A stretch of 64,000 nucleotides of DNA from Myxocyprinus asiaticus (taxonomy: Eukaryota > Chordata > Actinopteri > Cypriniformes > Catostomidae): contig NC_059373.1 of NCBI RefSeq assembly GCF_019703515.2, positions 15,946,281-16,010,280 of the forward strand, in the 5' to 3' direction. The translations under genes and the position numbers were made by a program. Shown piece by piece: positions 40,228-52,200 of this stretch. Within the stretch, counting starts at the first letter, position 1. The number at the start of each line of letters is the position of its first letter. The notes beneath the pieces were generated by a model. The model saw only the letters and a program-made list of their open reading frames with translations, did no database searches and was not told the origin of the DNA.

Positions 40228-40490
40228 AGGGCAGTGGTAGCTCAGCGGTTAAGGCTCTGGGTTACTGATCAGAAGGGCGGGGGTTCAAGCCCCAACACCA
40301 CCAAGATGCCACTGTTGGGCCCTTGAGCAAGGCCCTTAACCCTATCTGCTCCAGGGGCGCCGTATCATGGCTGACCCTGCACTCTGACCCCAGCCTAGCT
40401 GGGATATGTGAAAAAGAAGAATTTCACCGTATATGTGCAAATGTATAATGTGTGATAAATAAAGAAAATTATTAAAATTATTATTAATTA
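40228..40490 (+). mobile_element. tRNA-derived SINE, different family
   Basis: tRNA-like head GGTAGCTCAGCGGTTAAGGC with GGGTTCAAGCCCC as box B, a body with GCCCTTGAGCAAGGCCCTTA, and a TAAATAAAG/AT-rich tail. Located beyond the ptdss1 polyadenylation candidates. Confidence 0.8.
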
Positions 40491-41276
40491 ATTATTTCAG
40501 TTTCATAAACAAATTCCATTAAAATGCATTGTTAATGTTCAGCTAATTAAATTAATAAAACTTAAAATATTACGTTTATTATTATTATTATTATTATTAA
40601 AGATTACTCAATTCAATGGATGGAATTTTGTAATGAAATTGAAATGTGTAAATCTTAAATACATTTTTTTGAGTGTGGACGTCCCAGTTTAGGAATATCA
40701 GAATTATTTTAGAAATCATGTGGCAATTTTCAAAGCTTTTCAAAGAAGCTGGCTTTTTAGAGCAGGCTCCAGTGAAAAGAGAAAAATCCAAAAGCGAAAA
40801 ATAAAAGTAAAAATATGTTAAAGTAAGTAGGTGTATTATTTCCACAGTAATTAAAGTGTTCTTATACTGTAGTACTCAGCTTGACATTCCATGGAAAGTG
40901 AGTCAATGATCTACAGCAATACAAGACTGTAGGCATTCTCAAGATAACAGAAGCACAAGCCTAAGGCAGTGATAATCTATAGGTCATGTATCGGTTGCAC
41001 ACACAACCTATAATCCTACAATATCTTCCCTTTAGGGACTTGAGGGCATGTCTAATAGGTTGTTTTATTTAATACAATTACTCTTACAGATCATTGCAAC
41101 AAACACTTCCATTTTTTTTAAAGACAAACAAATCAAGTTGAGGTCATACGCCATTGTAATGTAGCCAGTTAGTTTAATCAACACCCCAACATTTTTTAAT
41201 TACAATTTTTTTCTCTTATTTGATTAAGGAAATTGGAAGTTAGCCTGTACTAGTAAATTCTTGAATTAAGTAGGCG

Positions 41277-41916
41277 TTTAAAGTGACAGTTCACCCAAAA
41301 ATGAAAACTCTCTCATCATTTACTCACCCTCATGCCATCCCAGATTTGTGACTTTCTTTCTTTTCTGCAGAACACAAATAAAGATTTTTAGAAGAATATT
41401 TCAGCTCTGTAGGTACATTCAGTGCAATTGAATGGTGACCAGAACATTGAGGCTCCAAAAAGCACATAAAGGCAGCATTAAAGTAATCCATATGACTCCA
41501 GTGGTTGAATCCATGTCTTCAGAAGCGTTATGATAGGTGTGGGTGAGAAACAGATCAATATATAAGTCCTTTTTTACTATGAATCTCCACCTTTGACCAG
41601 CCCCAACCAGTAGTGGTGATATGCACGAAGAATGTGAATCGGCAAAAAACAAAAGAAGAATGTGGATGTGAAAGTGAGTACAAAAGGATATAAATAAATA
41701 AAATAGTACAAAAGGATATAAATATTGATCTGTTTCTCACCTACACCTACTACATTGCTTCTGAAGACATGGATTAAACCACTGGAGTCATATGGATTAC
41801 TTTTATGCTGCCTTTATTGTGTTCAGCATAAGAATGGAAGTCATACACATCTGGGATGGCATGAGGGTGAGAAAATGATGAGAGAACTTTCATTTCTGGG
41901 TGAACTATCCCTTTAA
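41277..41916. mobile_element. Foldback MITE in ptdss1-nup153 spacer
   Basis: Runs from TTTAAAGTGACAGTTCACCC to the inverted GGGTGAACTATCCCTTTAAA. The internal CCAGCCCCAACCAGTAG also occurs, inverted, near 35102, showing a shared subfamily. Confidence 0.8.
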
Positions 41917-42282
41917 ATAAGCTGCTGGGCAAAATAAATATTCAATTATTTATAATCATAATCGAATTTATATTGATGTATTATTATTTTTAATAAAAAC
42001 AATTTATTTATTTTTAATTGAATAAGTACAATATGTGTTGGCCAAAACAATGGTTTGATATGTTTGTATGTTATCTTTTACATTTTGTTTCATAAATGTT
42101 TTTGTGCTTCATAATGGTTTTATTGATTGGATTGGTCTGAAACCATAATAATAAGCCTTTAAAAGGCAGGTTCCATTGTGACATCTTACCCCACTTTAAT
42201 ATTTGAAACTGACTTTCAAACATCAACATGTTTTATTTATTTAGTCAAGACTGTCTGTACGAGCGTTGCCATTCCCTTCCGA

Positions 42283-42295
42283 ACTACATTTCCCA
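42283..42295 (+). promoter_or_regulatory. ZNF143/SIX5-type promoter motif upstream of nup153
   Basis: ACTACATTTCCCA matches the core of the vertebrate ACTACAnnTCCCA promoter element bound by ZNF143 and associated factors. It lies 105 bp upstream of the nup153 ATG, in a stretch richer in CG dinucleotides than its surroundings and without a TATA box, as expected for a housekeeping promoter. Confidence 0.55.
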
Positions 42296-42399
42296 TATAC
42301 GCCAGCTCCGCACTGGCTGATGGTATATTGGAAGGCTGCGGTGTGACAGCGGAGCTCCATCCGGCGAAGCGCTACTGAGCAGACTCAATCTAGTTAGCC

Positions 42400-43159
42400 A
42401 TGGCGGCGACAGGAGGAGGGAAAATCAGATCAAGAAGATATCACATCACTTCAAAACCATACGCCAAGGGCAAACAGGTAAATAAAACGAAAATACAGTC
42501 ACCACAATAGAGATTTTACAGCTCTTTAGTTCAAACCGGGGCGGCGCATTGGCGGCTGTTATTGTTTTTATGAACTAGGAGACATTTTGCGGCCTGTTTC
42601 AGGCCTGTTAACGCTCCTCCAGCACACGGTCCCTCCACTGTTACCACAATACCGCCAACTCGTTTGACTGAAGAGACGGAGCCGTTAAGTAAAGACAATT
42701 CGTGAAATGTGACGTCATAGAGGTGAAACTCGAACGTTTTTAAGCTTCTCACTCGCAGCCGCTTGAGCGCTTGTTTCAAACCGGTGTCGTTAGCCGTTAG
42801 CTGTTAGCTGTTGCTCCCGCCGGCGTCAAACTCAAATTCTTTTAATTTGATAAACCTAAGATCATTTTAATAACATTTAACTTGTTCACATGTTTGTGCT
42901 CTAAAGTTCAAGCTCCCTTGAGGGTAACATGAGCTTTAGAGCATTTTTGTCTATATTTTTTCGTATTTTACTGTGTATCATGTGTCTTTCTCTTGGTTTA
43001 ATATATACTAGAAGAGTCCAGCCTGTTGTTAACATGCTTTGACTGAGCAGGAAAGTGCCGGCATTTAATGCGGCGGTGTTGCCTTCATGACCCGCTGAAG
43101 AATGGCGGGATGGGAGGGAGTGTGTGCGTGCCGTGGCGTGTTTTCAGAGGGATCTGTAC

Positions 43160-43219
<60 letters not shown>

Positions 43220-46200
43220 GGAAACCCTGCACTAACATGCTGCTTTGTTTATGGAAGGTTACATGGTTCAGTGATTAACTCAGGTTCATGGATTTATGTG
43301 GTATGATGATCTACAGACAAACAATATCTTTGTTTTATTAGAAACTAGTAGTAATTTTCAACCGAAAGAAATCAAGAGTTATGTGTTGCTTTTATATCTA
43401 GCATTGTATGAACCAGAATATGAAAATCAATCTTTGCATCTTGCATGATATGCAAAGAGGTCCTACATTGTAGGCAAATTAAGTAGACTAGAGAAATACA
43501 AACATTATTGTTTCTAAACAGTTGCTTTAGAGCTGTCAACAATGACACAAGGTGTTATATTCAATGTTGAGCCCACCTAAATATAATGACAATGTTTCTT
43601 TGAAAGGCTAGACTTTCCATACATGTATTGCACAACTGTAGTTTTGGTAGTCTGTTCTGATTTCAAAAACGGTAATGTCAATAGTTGAGAACAAATGAAG
43701 TTAAATGTTACTGAGATTAATATTAGGAAAGACTAATGTAGACAAATATATAGGAAGACTATATATTAGTCTACATTATATTAGCTTTTATTCTTTGGTA
43801 TTTAAGTTTATACCGGTTTAAACATTCCTACTGTATTCCTATTTCCTTTGATTTAGTGATTGCGATTCATTTCGATTTATACAATTTACATTGAAATACT
43901 TAATTGTGAGGATAAACTGTATGCCATATTCTTTATGAAGGCTACACATCCAAAACAAGCCTAGAACTGTTTCTGAATTACTTTTTAGTAATGATTTTTT
44001 TTTTTTTTTTAATCAGTAAATGAAGACAGTGCCTGAAGTTTTCACATTCTCTTAGAAGCATGAAGACAAAACTGTTATTCAAATAATACACACCGAAGCG
44101 AGCAACGGATTTGTCTGATCGCAATGCTCAGCCGTTGCAAAAACACGTTAAATGGACAATTAAATAGACCTGCACGGGTGTCTATAACTTTTTTACGATT
44201 AGTGAATTAACCCTTCTCTAAGCCCTGCCTTAAAACATTTCTGACCAATTCTGTCTTAGCAGCTGTTGCCGTCTGCCATTTCTCTGACAAGCGCTTGCTT
44301 TTTTCCAACGAGAGTCAATAAGAATAATGTGCTTTTGAGTAGTTTTAAGCACAATTTTATAGAAATGATCCAAAATGTTTTACAAATTGTTGTTGCTGGG
44401 TCACTTGTAATAGTGACACGAGATACCTACCTAGAGAGGATACACAGTGTTTTTCCTTTTTTTTTTATTTTTTTTTTTATCTTAAAATTAATATTGAAGC
44501 GCCTGGTAAGGATTAAACTGTGGCAGCACTCATTCCCAAATGAACATGTAAAATACAGCAAGAACACCTAGATTTGCTCCAAGGTAAATTAAAGCTAATA
44601 ACTTCTTAATGGGTTTATCAACAATCAAGTAAACCAGGAAGACAAGTTAATTAATGTATGTATTGATTCAGGTCTTAGTAAATGCAATAGTAAATAAAGT
44701 GATCATAGTGAGTGTTATGAGACGTTTTAAGCAGCTCTGTTCAATGTTTTCAGTTGTGTACTCGCCATCAAATGACTCTTTTCTCTTTTCAAGTTAGCGA
44801 TGCTGTGATAATAGCCTCAATTCTGATTCACAGTCTCCACAGTTTTCAATCAAATTACTATGTAATTTAACAGTTTCTTTAAAAAACAAACATCAGATAA
44901 ATATGCTTTAAAATGCCATTTTTCATTCCAGCTCACGTAAGAAAATCAGTTTCATTTGAGAATATTTTGCCAAAAAGCTGTTTACTCCAATCTCTCATTC
45001 ATTCCTATGGGAAGTTCTGCAAAGCTTGTCAAGAGCAAGTGATGGTAACCAAGAGGGGTGGAGCTTAGCGAAGGGTTAATTGTGGCAGCTGTTATTTTAA
45101 CCTTGATTTGTTGGATTAATTGTGATTTTTATCACTAAATGATCGCTGCTGTTATACAATATGGTGCATTTATGAGGAAATTCAACCCCGTTTTGGTTGA
45201 TTTGTCCATTTGTGTATCACCATACTGTGTTTCTCTGTTCACCAGCACTGTTACACAATGAATTGCACTAATTATGTGCATTAGAGATTATCAGCATATC
45301 CAGTGAAGCTCTGCTTTCTCTGGCTGAGAGTCATGCTTTCAGGTTTGTTGACTAGATTAGATGATGTCAGGCTGGAGAACTGTGAGGAAGGATGGTCTGC
45401 ATTTTGACTGAAGTGCATGTTTTTGAAGGAGAAAGTGTAAGCGTTCCTGCACACTATGAAACTCTGCTTCTCTCTACAGATTTCTAGTAGTTTCAACTGG
45501 CCATGCTGACCTTGCATCGCACCATGTGTGCACTGTTGTCAGGAAGTAACTTTTGTTGCAACATTAAGCTCATGCTGGAGGCCCCAGCCATGCACACAGC
45601 TGGCGTAGAGTGTACATGCGTTTAGCGTTTCCTGGTTGTCTTGAACAACTACGCACTGCTTTTGATTTCAGTGCAAGACAGGAAGATTATTCATATTATT
45701 TTGCTCTCTGGCTGGCCTATATTTAAATCAAAAGTAGCTGTAAGCATTGAAGTCCTTTCATTTAGATTGTGCAATCCTGCCCGGCTTCTCTTCCACTGGG
45801 GCTAAATGGACTATTTAGCCTCTTCACCTGCCTGTGAGTCACATGCTTGCAGCATTCAGCCAAAGAGCCGATCTGTGGTGTTGCTTTATCCTATCCCTGG
45901 AGTTGTGTTAGAAAACAATAAGCCTGTAATGCTTGCACAGTGGTTTGGTCCCCAGGGACCCTCTTAGATGACAACTGAAGCTCTCAGATCCCTGCACTCT
46001 CTTGCTTTGGGGTCCAAACTGCATCCACAGTATATTAAATGGGGACACAAGTCCTTCTGTTAAGTCGTTTATTGATATTTAGGCTGTTATCTTTTCGTAG
46101 GTCTTGTTGGCCGCTGCACGCTTGGTTAGATAAGTTGAGGGTGCATGAATATGGTTATTGGGAAACACATTTTAGTCTTGAGTTTTGGAGAGCTTAAACA

Positions 46201-49200
46201 CTTCCATCTGTCAAATTTTCACTGCTTTCACCCCACAGTGCCAAAGGTTTGGTTTGAGTTGGTCCATAGACATTGTTTGGATCCCTCCTTGAATGAAAAT
46301 CTGGGGGATTTTTTTCGGCTGCAGATGAAAATCATCAGTCTTATTGCTTGAAAAAGTGATGGCACTCCTCAAGCTGCACAATTTGACCCATTCATATTTG
46401 TTAGCACAAAGGGTATTAAAGTTTGCTGAATACTTGGCACCACCAATTAGGTCATATAGCTTAATGAAATTTAAACCAGATTGTCTTCCAATGATTCTAC
46501 TGAGGAGGTGAATTCTGCATTTGTACTGTTGTACTGCAGAAGCCTCTACCAGATCTGCATTGTTCATGAATTAAGGGTTCTATATGTTTGCTGTGGTGCT
46601 TTTTTGTATCTCTGTTTTATATGCTAATTATGTTCTTTCTGTCCAGCAGCAGCCAGGCCTGATCAGTCGAGTGACCGATACAGTGAAGAGCATAGTCCCC
46701 TCCTGGCTGCAGAAATACTTCAAAAATGGAGAAGTTGCAGAGGGTGAAGGAGCTGCAGTCGGTGTGGAGCAGAACAATGTGGCTCCTCCCCCCAATGGCA
46801 ATGATGATGGTGCCCCACACCCAGATGGACGAGACTCTCCAGAGCCGAGCACAAGTAACACAGGTATTTTGTGTACATGCTGTCTTGCAGACGCACACAA
46901 GCTCTATTCCAAAACTTCATGAGCTTCCTCAGTCTGCTGTACACATGGGCTTCTATAGCCACTTTTCCACCATTGGGCCATGTTTAAGCACGGTACGGAA
47001 TGGTTACAGTAGCATTTCCACTTGAGTACGGTTCGGCGCGTTTATAAACCGTTCTCGGCCCGGAATTCTCAGCACAGTTAGCTAACTGTAATGAACCGTG
47101 CTGGTGGGATGGCTTCAGTACGTGGCGACTCGTTTAGAGTATCTTCATGATATTATTATAATGGTTTAACTAGTATGTAGCCTACTTTTATTTTCTACAA
47201 GCCATTTTTGTCAGGGAAAGTAGATTACTTGCTCATTAAACATCAAAATATATATTCTCATGTACTATTTTCATATAATACTTATAGAATATTTTGTCAA
47301 TAAATATCCTTTTTAGCTAGTCTGGGAACTTTTACTGTTCTGTGTGTTTGTGTCTGGTGGCATACACGAGCCCTCATGATGGAAAACCACTCTGCATTTT
47401 TCTCTTTGCTTTCCTTTTCACGTCATGGGTCGTGTCGTTTCTGTGAATTAGAGTAAAACCAGGGAAAATAGAACATGCAACCATCCTCCATAGTGCACTC
47501 GCTCCAATGTTTAGGCTGCCTCTCACGCTGTCACGGACGTTCTCCTGATTTCAACCCACCATAGTGGAAAAATAAATTGTAACTGCGCCAACTGGCCCGG
47601 ATCGACACGGAATGGTACAAATTTGTGATGAGAGCTGTTTGGCCCGATGGTGGAAAAGCGGCTTATTTTTAATACGGCATTTTTACCAAAATTTAAGTTT
47701 GTAGGCAGCAACTCTGTTGATGTGCACTAGGGCTGGCCAATATGTAAAAAATATTTTTCCGATAATCACTTTTAAAAAATATTGCGATATACGGTTGTAT
47801 TGTCAACCCCCCTGCCGAGGGTCGGTGAATATTTTTGCTTTATTGATTTTGCTTTAAAAATTAAATTCATTTATTGAAACATGAAAAACATAAAGGAAGT
47901 TTCTAAATTCAAAATGCACTTTAAACGAGAAAAGCAATAATATAACGAAGTGATCAAAAAATCTTATTTAACCACATCCCCAAAAATGTACCATCTCCAA
48001 CGGCTCCATTTGCCATCACGCAAGCATCCGTCAATGACAACAGGTGGAAAATGACTAGTCTACAGATTAAGAACTAAAGACAATTATAAATGTAAAGATG
48101 ATAATAATAATAATAATAATAAAGCCTAATAAATTCCCTTGTGTTCCCAAAATAATGCTGCCAAATGTGTGTTTTCGAATTTGTTTGTATTGCATTTTGT
48201 TAATACAGTCCATGCTGCTTAAAGAAAATGAAATAGAACTCAATTTTAGGTTCAAGGTGAACGTCTCATATTATTTTATGATTTAATAACTTTTTGTCTT
48301 TGTTTCTTGAATACAAGGATATATATTACTAAACCTGCAGAGTTGCGTTCACAATGCATGTTAACCGCGAACTGGTCCATGGAAATAAAGTGAACTAAAT
48401 TCGCAGCACCTCCTGAGATGATCGGAGATCATATGCAGCATTGTCATAGACGTTATTATTCTTGCAAACAGTTTTCAGACTAATAAAATGGAGAAGAAAA
48501 AAAAAAGTGAAAACTCTTTACATGCGCATGTTCCACGAGACAGACTTGTGCTGCACACCTCTGAATAAACAGTGAATCAGACACGAGCATTGACGGCTTT
48601 TCTTTTGTCTGTTCTTAAAAATATAATAAAGTGTGTTTCTTCAGCGCATGTCTTTGTGACTAATAGCATTTCGTGTCATGTGTGACTCCGAGACGTTTTA
48701 CAGGTTGCCCGCCTGTTGCAGGTAGATGAATAAAATTACTCGAATGAAATACACTTGGACGAGGAGCTTGCGAACTGGATTCAACCTCATCGCATTTGGC
48801 GGGTACTTGTTTCACACCCTGGCCAGTGTTTAATATAGCCTATTTGGTGACTTCCCAGATCCATGGTTTTGCCATTTCCAGATATTTTCGATCATTGTCT
48901 GTCAAATGAGTATCTCAATCGGCATCGGGATCTTTGTAAGATATCATTGATATCCGATAACATCGTACGATCGCCCAGCCCTAATGTGCACTTTCTGTGA
49001 GGAGCTCCGTTTGTGTGGCATGTGTGAGTAACCTAAAGATTTCGCTAACTCTCACAAATCATGCTAATGCCCTTTAAAGAGGCATTAAGGATTTGCTATT
49101 ACTACTACTACTACTAATAGAGACCGAAGTTAGCTAAAGACCTTTATTTTCTAGACCAAATACAAAACGCACACATATTAGATGAAATGGCTAGGGGTGT

Positions 49201-52200
49201 GCCAATCTAAATTGGACGATCTTCATCTTAAACCTGTGATTGGCCATCGGCAGATCATGCCTAGCTTCAGGGCAGATCTTTTTTTATTGCTGTATGCGCG
49301 AAATCACACACTGCTACTCTAATGAATGAGCACTTGCTCAGCCCTCGAAGCATGACATTGCAGCCACTGTAGGGTGAGTTATTGGCAAATAACAGCATTC
49401 GCAAATGTATACTTTCAAACATGCTGTTATTTGAATGAATATGCCTTTATGTATGAATGATAAGGTGCCCATATTCAAGAAATATATTTTATAAAATTAT
49501 ATTAATATCATTAGTTTTTCATTATTTTGGTCTCATTTTTACTTTTTTTTTTTAAATATACAAAGTCCATGTATTATGTCTAGAAATTACGTGTACTTTA
49601 TTGCATATATAAAGTGCTTGGTGTGTGTATACTGTGTATACTATGTAACATGTTTGTTGTTTAAATGTACTATTTACAAGTCTCTTTAAGACCAGCGGCA
49701 AGTGTTTGTTTTGGTCAAATGGCTTACAGCACCCTTGCTACAGTATGTTAGATTAGAGTTAAATGTTTCTTTTGTTGTTTTTGATAAATACTATAGAGAA
49801 CAGAAAGGGTATTAAAAGAGACATAATTCAATGACAAATGGACTCCTCTTTGGACACACATTATACGGAAATAGTCAAAACTTTTACTCTCAGCATGCAG
49901 TGAAAACGTTGGCACTATGACGTGATGATGCAAAGGCAAACAAGTTCTGTGATTGGTATGTAATCATTTGTTGAATTAATTTTCAGAACCATCTACAAGC
50001 AGGGCATCACTGAACTTCCATGATGCTCTGTCAAGACCCCCACTCAATCGCACCCATCTGCAATTCCCCTCTCTTGATGGCTCTCCTGCACTAGAGGGCT
50101 CAAGTTTCCTTTTCTCACAGCCCTCCACATCTACAGCACCCTTTTCGGGAAGCCCTTTTGCTGTAACCTCCAACTTTTCCCTGGTGAAGGAGATCAAGGA
50201 TTCCAGCTCCCAGCATGAGGATGACAACATCTCTACCACCAGTGGCTTTTCGTCACGTGCATCTGATAAAGGTAAGCAGCAGTGTTTATCGCTCAAGCAA
50301 TTGATTAGAAGCATTGCATTTGTCTTTATCTTGTCAGACTTATTAGCCAATACATTTACTGGGCAAGGGCCACTTAAAAACACTACACTGAAACAATTGC
50401 TTGAATATATTTTTTTAATATAATCAGATTAGAGACTTTAGTTTTACAAAAGGTGTAGATAGAACTATGATCAGGGCTTAATCTTCTTACAGATGTGCCC
50501 ACGTCAAAGACAGTGCCGCTCCTCTGGTCCCCAGAGACGGAACGCACCCACTCTGCATCACAGCTATCTCAGTCTGGCATCAAGAAACCAGCCTTCAACC
50601 TGTCAGTCTTTGGCACTTCCTCATCAGTAAGTGTTGTGTTGCACAATTTGGACAATAAGTCAGATTTTTTTTTTTTTTTTTTTTTTAAGATTGCAATTTC
50701 GATTTGAACTGCAATATGAGAAACCAAATTTTTTTTTTAATGTTTTGCCCATGTTTTGCCAGCCATAACAAGACTTTAGGTTCTCTTTAATAGTGCACAC
50801 GAGTCCTCTCTTCAAAAAAAAAAAAAAAAACCCAAACTGACCTTTTTCACTTCAGCCAAAAATAAACAAATAAATAAAACAGTCTTCTTATTCATGTTTT
50901 ACCTGTTCACTGTGTATGTGTTTTGGTCCAATATGTGATGGGGTGCCAGCCCACTATTTATCATTATGTTTTGGAACCCAGTGAACTTGAATATTATATT
51001 ATTGTAATATTTTATTATTTTTATTATATAATAGTAATATATTTCTGTAATAAAAATTTTAACTTGCAATGGACATTGATATGCGATCCAGTTAAACCAT
51101 GGAGCTCTTAACCGTCAAGCTTTTATATTGGCGGGTAACTGTATGAAGACATTTTGTATATGAGTTAACATCCATATCAACTGAATAATGTGTTCCTCAT
51201 TGTAACATCTCTGTCCACAAAGACCCAGTGCCATGGGGTATATTAATTGTATATTTATTTACTTGTAGCAGCCAAACATATTTAGAATTACACAAGTGAA
51301 ATTAAAGTGAATCTGGAGCTCTTTAAATACAACTCACTCAGTGCACGTCAGCATATGGAACCGAACACGGAGCACATCTGTTGCTCTGAGCATGAGGTGG
51401 AGTTGTGGAGCACAGAACCGCTGTGAAACACTGTATTAATGCGCTAATACAGATAGGACAGAGCAGCGCACATAAACTTTAAAAGAAAGCAGCGTGCGCA
51501 CACTATTTATTTAAATCGCAGCCCTTTGCAGTTTAATAATCACAAGGTCATATCGTGATTTAGACTTTATTTTGATTAATTTTGCAGCCCTTCATATTCT
51601 TTGCTTTTACAGTGCATTCAGAAAGTATTTGGACCCCTTCAATTTTTTTTCTTCACATTTTAGGTTGCAGCTAAAATGGTTTAAATATTTTTTTTCACAT
51701 CAATCTACACTCCATACCCCATAATGGCAAAGCAAAAAACAGATTTTTGATAACTGCAGATTTATTAAATAAAAAACTTAAACATCTCATTGACGTAAGT
51801 ATTCAGACCCTTTGCTATGACACTTGAAATTTAGCTCGGGTGCATCCCATTTCTCTGGATCATCTTTGAGATGTTTCTACACTTTGATTGGAGTCCACCT
51901 GTGGCAAATTCAATTGATTGGACATGATTTGGAAAGGCAAACACCTGTCTATAAGGTATCACAGCTGAAAATGCATATCAGAGCAAAACCAATCCATGAG
52001 GTCAAAGGAACAGACAGGACAGGATTGTGTCAAGGCACAGATCTGGGAAAGGCTACAAAAACATTTCGGCTGCATTGAAGCTTCCCAAGAGCATGGTGGC
52101 CTCCATAATTCTTAAATGGAAGAAGTTTGGAACAACTAGGACTCTTTCTAGAGCTGGCCGCCTGCCCAAACTGAGCAATATGGGGAGAAGAGCCTTGGTA

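Larger units (their letters stand above)
38476..42399 (+). other. ptdss1 3'UTR and ptdss1-nup153 spacer
   Basis: The stretch contains ptdss1 3'UTR with two polyadenylation candidates, (GT)n at 39417-39456, a tRNA-derived SINE at 40228-40490, a foldback MITE at 41277-41916 and the nup153 promoter from about 42230. No coding sequence is supported. Confidence 0.65.

Noticed and set aside
46211..46567. 118-codon open frame on the minus strand in nup153 intron 1
   Set aside because: No recognised motif or family, no sensible start context, and it is an intron. An open frame of this size occurs by chance in 64 kb.
49976..50383. 135-codon minus-strand open frame
   Set aside because: Antisense of nup153 exon 3, whose plus-strand product matches Nup153.
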